NCBI RefSeq assembly: GCF_000427365.1
Contig: NZ_KE386488.1
Span: forward strand, 2,205,882-2,269,881
Reading direction: 5' to 3'
DNA length: 64,000 nucleotides
Source: Rikenella microfusus DSM 15922
GTDB taxonomy: Bacteria > Bacteroidota > Bacteroidia > Bacteroidales > Rikenellaceae
Shown: positions 45,671-53,899 of the stretch, piece by piece
How the letters are laid out: each line of letters starts with the position of its first letter
How positions within the stretch are numbered: position 1 is the stretch's first letter
Program-made: the position numbers and the translations under genes
The notes under the pieces: generated by a model
Told to the model about the DNA's origin: nothing
The model's database searches: none
Seen by the model: only the letters and a program-made list of their open reading frames with translations

Positions 45671-47848
45671 ATGGGATTTTTATCCGCAGGTAACATTTTA
45701 TCACGGGTAATTGCGTGGCTGTTATTCTTCGTTTTCGTAGTCCTGCAATGTTCATTAAAGGATTCCTATTATGTTTGCGGATTGCTATTGTCTTTGACAT
45801 TGGCTTATATTTGGACTAAACGGCGCTTCCGTTTTTCCGTCATTGACTATTTTGTCGCAGGTATCTGGTTGATTACAATCTTCGCTACGCTGTGTTCCTC
45901 ACTGCCTATTAGTTGGGACTTATTCTATATTCGCAACATTACGACTGCGGTGTTATTTTATTTCATTCTCCGTAGCGGATACCTCAGCACAGCTGACACC
46001 GATAGGTTAGTTTTATTGGTGAGTCTGTTTGCGGGGATTACGTCTTTGCTGGCAATCGTTTCATTCCTATATTTTAGCGGGAGCTTAGCAGTGGTAGGGC
46101 TGACCGACGTATATGATTTTCGATTCTTATACCACCCGGTCGGAACATCAGCCAATACGTGGGGAGCCTATTCGCTGGTATATGTGGGAATAATAGCCTT
46201 AACTATATATCGATACAAGGAAAAGCGCACAGGGGTCATTTGGTTGTCAATCATGCTGCTGCCTGTGATTTTCAGTCTGATTGTCACATTCTCCCGTGGA
46301 GTCTATATATCATACGGGCTGTTGCTGCTAGTCCTGACGAGCTCCGTGTGCAGAAGCCGGTCGCTGACCCGAAACCGTAAAATGCTTGTATTGGCCTGTT
46401 GTGGCGTCATCCATGCGGGGCTAATCTTCCCCGTCAGACATGAGGTGCTTCGCACACTGGAAATGACCACTACCGTTTCTCAGCAAAAAAGTATCGAAGG
46501 ACGTTTAACGGCTACTCAGGTAGCATTCGACATCTTCAAGCGGTATCCGCTTACAGGCGTAGGCCCAGGAAACTATTCACTGGTTGCCGACCGGGAAATC
46601 TACGATGACGATAATCAAAGTTTTTTATCTGTCAGTCCCACAATAGTCGCCCCTTTACTGGCTGAGCGCGGCATTATCTTTTTGATTCTATGCGTCGGCA
46701 CGTTTGTCTTAATCACAATCAGGCTCTGGAAGAAACAGAAAAAAACATGGTGCGACATCTGGATATATTCCGTATTGGGTGCAGTAGCCTTTCGGGAGGC
46801 CACTCTGCCAATATGTTTCGAAAAAACGGGCCTCTTAATGCTTATCTTCCTTTTTGTAGCTTTGTTCGTCAATTCTACAGAGGCCAAGACTCGGGCTGTC
46901 GGTAGTTTCACGTTCGCCTGGCTGCCGGTGTTGACCGTGGGGGTAATATGTTCATTTGCCATAGCTCACGAACGTAACGAAAGATCGAACATCCGCTTCT
47001 TGGAGTGTATGCAAAACAATGACTTGGTCGGTGCCGAGCGAGAGATTGCTTCCACTCCATTACGGATGCCGTATCTGGTCAACCGGGGATTGCTATATCT
47101 GAGATACGACCAAATTACTGGTGATTCGACATATCTGAATCGGGCGGCCTTATATTTCGGTCAGGCGATACAGATGAATGACTATGACAACCGCCTCAAG
47201 TATTATCAGGCTGTTGTCAAAGTACGTCAGAGAAAGACTCTACTGGCCGAAGAACTGATAACAAAGCTTGCTCGGCAATCCCCGGCAAATACCCTTTACC
47301 GCCTGGCACTTTTCAGACTGCAATACGAAAGAGGTGAGGTCGACTCGGCTGCAGAGAACCTGACTCAGGCTATCTTATTATCCCCACAACTATTAGATAC
47401 CCAATACTGGAACGATATTACTTCCGCAGATAGTGCTTTCGGCGAGAATATCATAAGCCGCCTTCGCCGAAATATCCACGAATCCAAGGCAGAGAACCCG
47501 ATTATACAGGCGAAACAGGGGAAAATCTTGTTGGCACTCGGCGATATTGCCGGGTCACAGCGAATGCTCGAACGAGTCATCATTCGGATGCCCAATCTTT
47601 CCCGCCCGTGGTGCTATCTGGGGCTTATCTATCGCAGCATGGATAAGGACAGTGTTGGTTCCCTGTACATTGAACGCGCACTGGTGCTGGATCCAGGCGA
47701 TAGCTTCACCAGTCAGTGCCTCTCGGGTAGCTTGACGGATATACGCGACTCTGGAATGCGAGATGGGCTGGAGTTCCTGGAGAGTAAATACGCTGCAAAA
47801 TTCAACCGGTGGTACCATAGTGAAAAAGTACCGGTAATCATTTTTTAA
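45671..47848 (+). CDS. O-antigen-ligase-like membrane protein with TPR tail (peptide cluster)
   Basis: 725 aa. Some eleven hydrophobic segments cover residues 1-430. The periplasmic loop motif IEGRLTATQVAFDIFKRYPL (with TGVGPGNYS after it) is that of the Wzy_C superfamily. The tail (about 440-700) carries several TPRs such as GDIAGSQRMLERVIIRMPNL. It has the same architecture as 13,420-15,360 but the two are diverged, so they are not recent duplicates. In this cluster it might attach or export the modified peptide. The radical SAM gene follows 26 bp later on the same strand. Confidence 0.8.
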   Translation: MGFLSAGNILSRVIAWLLFFVFVVLQCSLKDSYYVCGLLLSLTLAYIWTKRRFRFSVIDYFVAGIWLITIFATLCSSLPISWDLFYIRNITTAVLFYFILRSGYLSTADTDRLVLLVSLFAGITSLLAIVSFLYFSGSLAVVGLTDVYDFRFLYHPVGTSANTWGAYSLVYVGIIALTIYRYKEKRTGVIWLSIMLLPVIFSLIVTFSRGVYISYGLLLLVLTSSVCRSRSLTRNRKMLVLACCGVIHAGLIFPVRHEVLRTLEMTTTVSQQKSIEGRLTATQVAFDIFKRYPLTGVGPGNYSLVADREIYDDDNQSFLSVSPTIVAPLLAERGIIFLILCVGTFVLITIRLWKKQKKTWCDIWIYSVLGAVAFREATLPICFEKTGLLMLIFLFVALFVNSTEAKTRAVGSFTFAWLPVLTVGVICSFAIAHERNERSNIRFLECMQNNDLVGAEREIASTPLRMPYLVNRGLLYLRYDQITGDSTYLNRAALYFGQAIQMNDYDNRLKYYQAVVKVRQRKTLLAEELITKLARQSPANTLYRLALFRLQYERGEVDSAAENLTQAILLSPQLLDTQYWNDITSADSAFGENIISRLRRNIHESKAENPIIQAKQGKILLALGDIAGSQRMLERVIIRMPNLSRPWCYLGLIYRSMDKDSVGSLYIERALVLDPGDSFTSQCLSGSLTDIRDSGMRDGLEFLESKYAAKFNRWYHSEKVPVIIF

Positions 47849-47874
47849 ACCGCTATTTCCAACAGATATTCCTT

Positions 47875-49731
47875 ATGAAAAAGATTTTATTGAATTGGTG
47901 CCCCCCTGCTATGCCCACGCAGGCCTCCCCGGGGCTTTCTGTACTCAAAGCTCATTTGGAGGCTAACGGATACGAAATCGAAATCAAGTATTGGAATATC
48001 TTCTTTTTCCGACTGCAGAAAGATTTTTTTCTGCTTGGCAACCATGTCTTGACTGCCGAAGGTTCCGACCTTCTGAAGCTGTTCCCCTTTCTCAACTATT
48101 TGGCTCATAAGTCGAAAGATCGCGCCACCATTGAAAAAATAAAGTCTTCTATTCTATCCATGCAGCCTCAATTCCAGTCCAAAGGAAACCGATTTCTGGA
48201 GCACTATCTTTCTGAATGCTCGGATCGAGTCGAGGAATTACTAGATGCAGAGATCGCGAAAATGAACGTACCCCAATACCTGTATATTGGATTGTCGGGT
48301 CAATTCCAGCAATGGGTATTCGGCAATATATTGGTTGAACGGATCAAACTGAAGCATCCTAGCATCGTCGTGGTTATCGGTGGATTACCTGCGCGCGAAA
48401 CAGCGACAAGTATACTGAGGAATTTTTCAGCATACGATTATGCGCTATGGGGCGAAGGGGAGCATTCCTTGCTCTGGTTAACGCGTATGCTTGACCCGGA
48501 AGAGGGCGAGGTGGACATCCGAACGGTGCCAAACTTGGCATACCGGAATCGGCAGGCTATCGAAACCACAATCGGTAGAAATCTGTACGTTAACCTCGAC
48601 AGCCAGCCAATTCCCGACTTCAGAGATTATTTCTGCCAACTCCGTTCTGCACATATACAAGTCCCGGTTTACCTACCCGTAGAAGGCAGCCGGGGGTGCC
48701 ACTGGCGTAAATGCCGGTTTTGTTTCCTGAACGCCGGCTACAAATACAGACAGAAAAGTCCCCTGAATATCGTTAACGAGATCAAGACGCAAATCCGGGA
48801 ATACAACGTTCACACCATAGCTTTTTTGGACAATGATGTGATCGGTATGAATGCCTATCGGTTCGATACCCTGCTAAATCTACTGATTGAATACAGAAAA
48901 GAAAATCCCAAGTTCCGGATCAAACTTGCCGAAGTGATTACCTCGGAACTGAATGCAGAGGTAGTCAAAAAAATGTGGCTGGCCGGATTCCATACGGTAC
49001 AGATCGGCTACGAATCGCCAAGTGCAAGCATACTGAAAAAAATAGATAAAAAGAATACGTTTGCCAGCAACCTGCTGTTTATTAAATGGGCGACTATTTA
49101 CGGAATCAAGATCGCCGGATTGAACGTGATCAAGAATCTGCCGGAAGAGACTACGGAAGATATTTACGAAGCCATAAACAACCTGCGGTTTTTACGATTC
49201 TCTCTGCATAAAGGCCAATGTGAGCATAATGATTCACTACTGGCGATCAACAAACTGTCTCGGTATTTCAACCAAATCGAGTCCGACGGTCGACTCGACG
49301 ATTGGAATTCCTCCCTGTTGGAGAGTTTCTTTCCGACGGCTTATATGGATGACCGATACAGCCTGTTGGAATGTGTCAGGTTGAAATATGATACCACTTG
49401 GGATAGTTTTTTTAAGATCGAAAAATTCTATGGCAATAATCCGCACACTTACAGCTTGGTAACAGATGGGGATACCATTTACTATACAGAATACCGGAAC
49501 GGGAGCCAAATCAGCCAGTCATTGTTTGGTAAAGATTCGCTCGAATGGCAAATTCTGCAGGCCGCCAACGACAGCGTATCCACCTTGGATCAGATCGTCG
49601 CACGTACGAATTGTCTCGATAAAGCCAGCCTTACCAGTACAATCGTCGATCTGAAAGACTCAGGCCTGTTATACTCAAATAACACCTTGGATGAGCTCGT
49701 TACAATAATCGACACTTCGCTCGTCAAATAA
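47875..49731 (+). CDS. B12-binding radical SAM enzyme (RiPP-maturation type)
   Basis: 618 aa. The N-terminal cobalamin-binding-like domain has SIVVVIGGLPARETA and YDYALWGEGEHSLLWL. The radical SAM core has cluster cysteines in RGCHWRKCRFC (Cys275, 280, 283; CX4CX2C rather than CX3CX2C), then FLDNDVIGMN and ELNAEVVKKMWLAGFHTVQI. The C-terminus (about 540-610) resembles a winged-helix/PqqD-type recognition domain. Members of the RiPP-maturation radical SAM group with B12 domains methylate unactivated carbons or otherwise modify peptides. It would act on the precursor at 42.8-43.0 kb, although it is transcribed from the opposite side of the cluster. Confidence 0.85.
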   Translation: MKKILLNWCPPAMPTQASPGLSVLKAHLEANGYEIEIKYWNIFFFRLQKDFFLLGNHVLTAEGSDLLKLFPFLNYLAHKSKDRATIEKIKSSILSMQPQFQSKGNRFLEHYLSECSDRVEELLDAEIAKMNVPQYLYIGLSGQFQQWVFGNILVERIKLKHPSIVVVIGGLPARETATSILRNFSAYDYALWGEGEHSLLWLTRMLDPEEGEVDIRTVPNLAYRNRQAIETTIGRNLYVNLDSQPIPDFRDYFCQLRSAHIQVPVYLPVEGSRGCHWRKCRFCFLNAGYKYRQKSPLNIVNEIKTQIREYNVHTIAFLDNDVIGMNAYRFDTLLNLLIEYRKENPKFRIKLAEVITSELNAEVVKKMWLAGFHTVQIGYESPSASILKKIDKKNTFASNLLFIKWATIYGIKIAGLNVIKNLPEETTEDIYEAINNLRFLRFSLHKGQCEHNDSLLAINKLSRYFNQIESDGRLDDWNSSLLESFFPTAYMDDRYSLLECVRLKYDTTWDSFFKIEKFYGNNPHTYSLVTDGDTIYYTEYRNGSQISQSLFGKDSLEWQILQAANDSVSTLDQIVARTNCLDKASLTSTIVDLKDSGLLYSNNTLDELVTIIDTSLVK

Positions 49732-49760
49732 TGGTCATAAAAGATTTAAATCTACCCTTA

Positions 49761-49937
49761 TCACCTTGTATTTAATAGCTCAATCCCATCTCGAATAACT
49801 TCAAAGTCGTTAAGTTTGCAGACAAAAGCCTCGGAAGCACATAGTTTATTAGATTGTGCCAGGAATGATTGTTCATATGGCCTATCTGACATGATTTGCG
49901 TGTATATTGCTAAACACCATGTAAGGCAAGGGTCCAT
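49761..49937 (-). CDS. Small hypothetical protein
   Basis: 58 aa (MDPCLTWCLAIYTQIMSDRP, then FLAQSNKLCASEAFVC). The frame stays open upstream to the integrase stop without an earlier ATG. Amino-acid use looks protein-like, but no family is recognised. It lies 38 bp after the integrase on the same strand. May be a gene remnant. Confidence 0.35.
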   Translation of the reverse strand: MDPCLTWCLAIYTQIMSDRPYEQSFLAQSNKLCASEAFVCKLNDFEVIRDGIELLNTR

Positions 49938-49975
49938 TTTAGCGAAACAGTAGACTAATATATACTGTGTAGCCG

Positions 49976-51208
49976 TTACACCTTTTCTCCGAAATTAGTC
50001 AGTAGCGCCGCATTCTTCTGTCGCTCCTCCTTCTCGAAAGAGGCTAAGTAGTGTTCCGTCGTCTTCAGGTCGTTGTGGCCCAGCGATTCACTGATGTAGG
50101 CGATGTTCGCGCCGCTGCGCTTCAGGACAGTTGCATAAGAGTGCCGCGCCGTGTACGTGCTGATGCCGTCGATGCCCAGCGTCTCGCCGATGAACTTCAT
50201 CCGCTTGTTGATCCGCTTCGTCAGGTCCTTCGTCATCAGCTTCTGTTTGAGTGCATCCTCCGAGCCCGTGATGCAGGGGAAAATATAGTGATCCGGCTTG
50301 CGGTCGTTGCCCCAGTGGGCGATGATGGTTTGCATCTCCGGCGTGACGATGGCGCGGATCTCCTTGATCGTTTTGGTCGTCCGCTCCGTCTTTTGGCGGA
50401 CGAAACAGATTTCCCCGTCCACGATGTTTTTGTACTTCAGTTTCACGAGGTCGGCCGTGTTGATGCCGTTGCAGAGGTACATGAAGAACCACAGGTCGCG
50501 GTACTTCTCTGTCGTTTCGCGCCCGTCCGTGAACGTGACCACCTGCCGGATCTGTTCCAGCGTTAGCGCCTTCTTCCGGGACTCGCCTGTCTGGATCTCG
50601 TAGCGGTCCTTGCCGAAAGGGTACTGCGACTCCCGGATTATCCCCGCCTTCTTCGCCTCGTTCATGATGGCCCGGATCGCCCGCATGTGCATCCCGACCG
50701 TCGTGTGGTTCTTGTCTTTCAGGAGGAACTTCTCGTACCGCTTCAGCCAGTCCACCGACACCTGCTCGAAAGCGATCTTGGGGCCGCCGAACGCCTCCAC
50801 GTTTTTGAGGATGTTGTCATAGTAGAGCATCGTGCCGATACGCTCCTCCTTTTTGAGTGCGGCGATCTTGGTTTTGAACGCCGTGTTTACCGTGCCGCCC
50901 GTCGCTTTCCCCAGTCGCAGATTTAGCGTATCAAATGAAAAGTCACCTTTTTCCGCGAGGGCCTCGACAGCGGCCTTCACCAGTGAAAAACTGTTTTCGA
51001 TGCTCTGTCTGATCTCTTTCAGCTCTCGATTCTTCGCCATCGGCAACCTTTTCCAATCCTCCGGGCTTAGTTCTTTGCCGGTTGAGTAGTATTTCTGGGC
51101 TCGCTGATGAACCACCTGTACCTTGATCGGATAGAGTCCATTGGCTTTCGACCGCCGTGTATCCAGTACGGTCAATACGGAAACGTTATCTTTAGCGAAC
51201 TTAAACAT
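49976..51208 (-). CDS. Tyrosine recombinase/integrase (third integrase)
   Basis: 410 aa from ATG 51,208 (MFKFAKDNVSVLTVLDTRRS), which begins the arm-binding domain; the frame is open for 29 codons before it. Catalytic residues: Arg near LCNGINTADLVKLKYKNI is replaced in this segment (usually TG-R-xxE), HxxR lies in YTARHSYATVLK, His in LGHNDLKTTEHY and the Tyr nucleophile in TTEHYLASF. The missing consensus Arg at the first position is usual for one Bacteroidota subfamily. It points away from a tRNA-Asn 3' fragment 180 bp upstream, the standard arrangement for an island integrated at a tRNA gene. GC-richer than the peptide cluster to its left. Confidence 0.88.
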   Translation of the reverse strand: MFKFAKDNVSVLTVLDTRRSKANGLYPIKVQVVHQRAQKYYSTGKELSPEDWKRLPMAKNRELKEIRQSIENSFSLVKAAVEALAEKGDFSFDTLNLRLGKATGGTVNTAFKTKIAALKKEERIGTMLYYDNILKNVEAFGGPKIAFEQVSVDWLKRYEKFLLKDKNHTTVGMHMRAIRAIMNEAKKAGIIRESQYPFGKDRYEIQTGESRKKALTLEQIRQVVTFTDGRETTEKYRDLWFFMYLCNGINTADLVKLKYKNIVDGEICFVRQKTERTTKTIKEIRAIVTPEMQTIIAHWGNDRKPDHYIFPCITGSEDALKQKLMTKDLTKRINKRMKFIGETLGIDGISTYTARHSYATVLKRSGANIAYISESLGHNDLKTTEHYLASFEKEERQKNAALLTNFGEKV

Positions 51209-51388
51209 AGCGGGTGGGATTCTGCATGCAAATCCGGGACTGTACATACAATTTGCATGCAAATATGGCGAATTTGGGTGAATTGAGCAAGTCATTGCGG
51301 AATAATATTTGTATATTTATAAGTGTAAATCAATAGATTAATCATATGAATGAAAAATCCGGCAAAAACGGGAAAATAAAAAGAATAC

Positions 51389-51435
51389 GACTGTTAATCA
51401 GGGGGTCCTAGGTTCAAGTCCTAGTCGAGGAGCCA
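51389..51435 (+). tRNA. tRNA-Asn 3' fragment, probable att site
   Basis: GACTGTTAATCAG is the anticodon arm with anticodon GTT. The sequence runs on into the T arm CTAGGTTCAAGTCCTAG and the acceptor side GAGGAGCCA. The 5' half is absent. Such partial tRNAs are left by integration into the 3' end of a tRNA gene. The intact copy was not seen elsewhere in the window. Confidence 0.75.
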
Positions 51436-51964
51436 AAGCGGACAGATTGATATTTTTATCAGTTTGTCCGTTTTCTTTTTCTATGGTTTGCTCTAATTCA
51501 CAAGGCATTGCGATGAACAACCTGTTCACCTCACGAGGTTCAATACGGGCTGTTTCTTTGTCGTAAACTATCCCCTTGGGGAAAATTAAATTTTGCAATC
51601 TTCGCTTGTCGCCTAAATCCACTATATCCCACATTCTGAATATATTAGAACGGAGAGTCAAGCTGTATTCCATAAAATCATCGAGGTTCAATATCTCTTT
51701 GCTTACGCGCTCAAGCTCGGCTTCCATTTCTGCTTTTTCAGTTTGCAATTTCGTCAAAGCTTTCTCCATTATCCCCTGCTTCTTCGGGTCGGCAGCAAGG
51801 GTATAATTATACTCTACCTGTTCAATATCGCTCTCTTTCTTGGAAATATTAGCTTTGATTGCCGTTACAGCCTTTCGGTTCTCCTCATTGAGGGCTTTAA
51901 AGACTTTGGATAGTTGGAACTTTAATATTTCCGTCTCCGTATTGTCAAGCTTGAACCATTCACC
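51398..51964 (-). pseudogene. Large serine recombinase, C-terminal remnant
   Basis: Begins without a start (stop codon at 51,965-51,967). It reads a coiled coil (AVTAIKANISKKESDIEQVE, then LTKLQTEKAEMEAELERVSK), followed by MWDIVDLGDKRRLQNLIFPK and the typical end EPREVNRLFIA. This is the C-terminal part of Bacteroidota large serine recombinases; the catalytic domain is missing. The last residues (RLGLEPRTP) are simply antisense tRNA sequence, so the gene runs into the att-like fragment. A relic of an earlier mobile element. Confidence 0.75.
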
Positions 51965-52072
51965 TTATTTTCAAATGCCGTGTGAACGCTTTGGGTCGAT
52001 GAATTGAATTTACAGCTTACGTTCGTGCCTGTATTTTGTTTATGTTCCGCAAACTTAACTTTTTCGTAGTAA

Positions 52073-52609
52073 CTAAATCTCCCAGCTGTACCGTTCCTTC
52101 ATCGCTTCATCGGACTTGCGATAATTTGAAGGGCGTCCCATCTTCTTGCCTTCCGCACGACAGCGGGCAATGTATTGGCTTCTCCCGCTCGCCATGCGTT
52201 CGGCAATGGTCAGGCGTTCCATCGAGGAGATTTCCAACAGAATCGTGCAAATCAATGACGTGATAGGATTGACTTTGCCATTGGTGATGGTTTCAAGGTT
52301 GTAGTTCTTGATATAGAGGCAAACGCCGTTTTCATTAAGCAACAGAATCACTTTTAATGCTTCCAATGTATTGCGCCCTAAGCGAGAGATTTCAATCACA
52401 CAAACACGGTCCACCTTGTTGTTATTCACGAACTCAAGCAACTCCACGATTTCCGTCCATTCCTCAAGTTTCTTGGCTCCGCTGACCTTATTAGCGAATA
52501 CCCGTACGATATTCCACCCCGCACTATGGCAATGTGCTGTCAGTTCTTGTATCTGACGGTCGTAATCCTGAGAATTGGTGCTAACCCTACACAAAAGAAC
52601 AACATTCAT
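52073..52609 (-). CDS. Small serine recombinase (resolvase/invertase family)
   Basis: 178 aa. The N-terminal catalytic domain has the nucleophile in CRVSTNSQDYDRQIQEL (Ser9 or 10) and the conserved ISRLGRNTLE. The C-terminal HTH begins GKKMGRPSNYRK but stops after about 15 more residues, shorter than usual (about 190-200 aa). It may be a trimmed but functional invertase, or a decayed one. The neighbours are recombinase remnants and small mobile-element genes on the same strand. Confidence 0.8.
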   Translation of the reverse strand: MNVVLLCRVSTNSQDYDRQIQELTAHCHSAGWNIVRVFANKVSGAKKLEEWTEIVELLEFVNNNKVDRVCVIEISRLGRNTLEALKVILLLNENGVCLYIKNYNLETITNGKVNPITSLICTILLEISSMERLTIAERMASGRSQYIARCRAEGKKMGRPSNYRKSDEAMKERYSWEI

Positions 52610-52734
52610 CGCTATTGCAAATAATAAGTCCGTTTAACACGTTCATCATAGTCGGGTACACGTTCAACCGATCGGTCGATAGTATACACCAAATCATCAA
52701 AATATACGCATTCGATGGTCTCTACACATTCACG

Positions 52735-52929
52735 TTAAGGCAATAGCAAATCCACATCGAATAAGTCCGGGCCTTCGTTATACTTGACATGCACCCAACC
52801 CTGATGGATGAAACCCCGTACTTTGAACATCAGCCCCTCTTGGGTGGCCCGTGGGGAATGGAATCCCCACGAGAAAACAGTAGTGAGCGATGCACGCAGT
52901 ATTTGCAAAATATACTTCGACATTTCCAT
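52735..52929 (-). CDS. Small hypothetical mobile-element protein
   Basis: 64 aa (MEMSKYILQILRASLTTVFS, then FKVRGFIHQGWVHVKYNEGP). No domain recognised. It abuts the next gene upstream (1 bp apart) on the same strand, which supports translation as an operon. A further 40-codon open frame without ATG lies at about 52,616-52,733. Confidence 0.5.
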   Translation of the reverse strand: MEMSKYILQILRASLTTVFSWGFHSPRATQEGLMFKVRGFIHQGWVHVKYNEGPDLFDVDLLLP

Positions 52930-52930
52930 C

Positions 52931-53269
52931 TTAGAATACCTTAACGATTGATTCCCACCGAAAACTACGCCATTGGATGCCGTCTTCGGTCAATTCGAGG
53001 AATGCACAGCAACCGTAACGCTCACGGCTTTCACCCCTGCCGTTTGTCCATTGTTCGACCAATGCGGAATTGGTAGTTGCACATTTCACATAGCGCAGTT
53101 CCCCGTTCTTTTTGACGAAGCAAAAGGACGCGATACCATTGCGGAGCTTCTCTTTTAGCGTCTCAATCATCATGGCTTTCGCCCCTGCCATGAAATCACT
53201 ATCTGTTAGAGATTTTATTACACCTGCCCTGATTGCGGTTTGATTCGATATTGCCAATGCCTGTATCAT
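52931..53269 (-). CDS. DUF2693/SH3-fold-like small protein of mobile elements
   Basis: 112 aa. The pattern LRNGIASFCFVKKNGELRYV, then KCATTNSALVEQWTNGRGES and FLELTEDGIQWRSFRWE, fits the SH3-like DUF2693 family. That family is very common in Bacteroidota conjugative transposons and plasmids and has no known function. Same operon as the small genes either side. Confidence 0.7.
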   Translation of the reverse strand: MIQALAISNQTAIRAGVIKSLTDSDFMAGAKAMMIETLKEKLRNGIASFCFVKKNGELRYVKCATTNSALVEQWTNGRGESRERYGCCAFLELTEDGIQWRSFRWESIVKVF

Positions 53270-53280
53270 AGTAGTAAGTA

Positions 53281-53475
53281 TTAAAATTGACGGTTAATAT
53301 TCTTTGGTTCTCCCCATCCATTGAGGCGGTAAATTTCGCGCACGGCCTCAGCATAGCTATATACATCCTTGATGAAAATTCCTGATGCACTATTTTCGGT
53401 TACATGGTCCCACTGCCATATGCCCCACAAACTTCTGTGCCGTCCGAAAAAATATCTGCCTACCTGTGCTTTCAT
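53281..53475 (-). CDS. Small hypothetical mobile-element protein
   Basis: 64 aa (MKAQVGRYFFGRHRSLWGIW, then VYSYAEAVREIYRLNGW). It resembles short accessory proteins found next to DUF2693 genes. No catalytic motif. First gene of the short minus-strand operon, 11 bp before the DUF2693 gene. Confidence 0.55.
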   Translation of the reverse strand: MKAQVGRYFFGRHRSLWGIWQWDHVTENSASGIFIKDVYSYAEAVREIYRLNGWGEPKNINRQF

Positions 53476-53585
53476 TGTTTATGCTTTATTATTAATTAAT
53501 GCTATAAAGATAATAGTATAATATTAATTATGCAAATATTTTTAATGGTATTTTATTAAAAGTTTGAATTATTTTAATGTTTTAT

Positions 53586-53593
53586 TACATTTG
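53586..53593 (+). promoter_or_regulatory. -7 box of the Xre-AAA/DUF4435 operon
   Basis: TACATTTG matches TAnnTTTG. Transcription would begin near 53,599, which favours ATG 53,612 over ATG 53,600 as the Xre start. Confidence 0.55.
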
Positions 53594-53611
53594 TGGAAAA
53601 TGGAGAGTGCT

Positions 53612-53899
53612 ATGGAATTGAGAATTAAAGAGCTATGTAAAGAAAAGGGAATCACCCAAACGGAAATAGCCGAAAGAATCGGCATATCCAATGTAAACCT
53701 GAGTAATTCGCTGAATGGCAATCCAACCCTTGCAAGGCTGAAGGAGGTAGCCGATATACTTCAGGTAGAAGTATGGCAGCTATTCAAGAAAGAGCAGGAT
53801 ATTAGCGGCATAGTGCAGTACAAAGGAGCAATATATCCCATTAATGATTTCAGTAGCCTATATGCTCTGACAGATAAAGTAAAAGCTGAAAATGAATAA
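53612..53899 (+). CDS. Xre-family regulator of the AAA-DUF4435 gene
   Basis: 95 aa, with the HTH at the N-terminus (MELRIKELCKEKGITQTEIA, then ERIGISNVNLSNSLNGNPTL) and a C-terminal tail including VQYKGAIYPINDFSSLYALT. It overlaps the next start by 8 bp (ATGAATAA), a sign of translational coupling. It likely represses its own promoter and keeps the toxic-type effector low. Confidence 0.85.
   Translation: MELRIKELCKEKGITQTEIAERIGISNVNLSNSLNGNPTLARLKEVADILQVEVWQLFKKEQDISGIVQYKGAIYPINDFSSLYALTDKVKAENE

Noticed and set aside
51398-51430. Peptide RLGLEPRTP at the end of the recombinase remnant as genuine coding sequence
   Set aside because: It is the antisense translation of the tRNA T arm and acceptor end, a well-known artefact at tRNA att sites.
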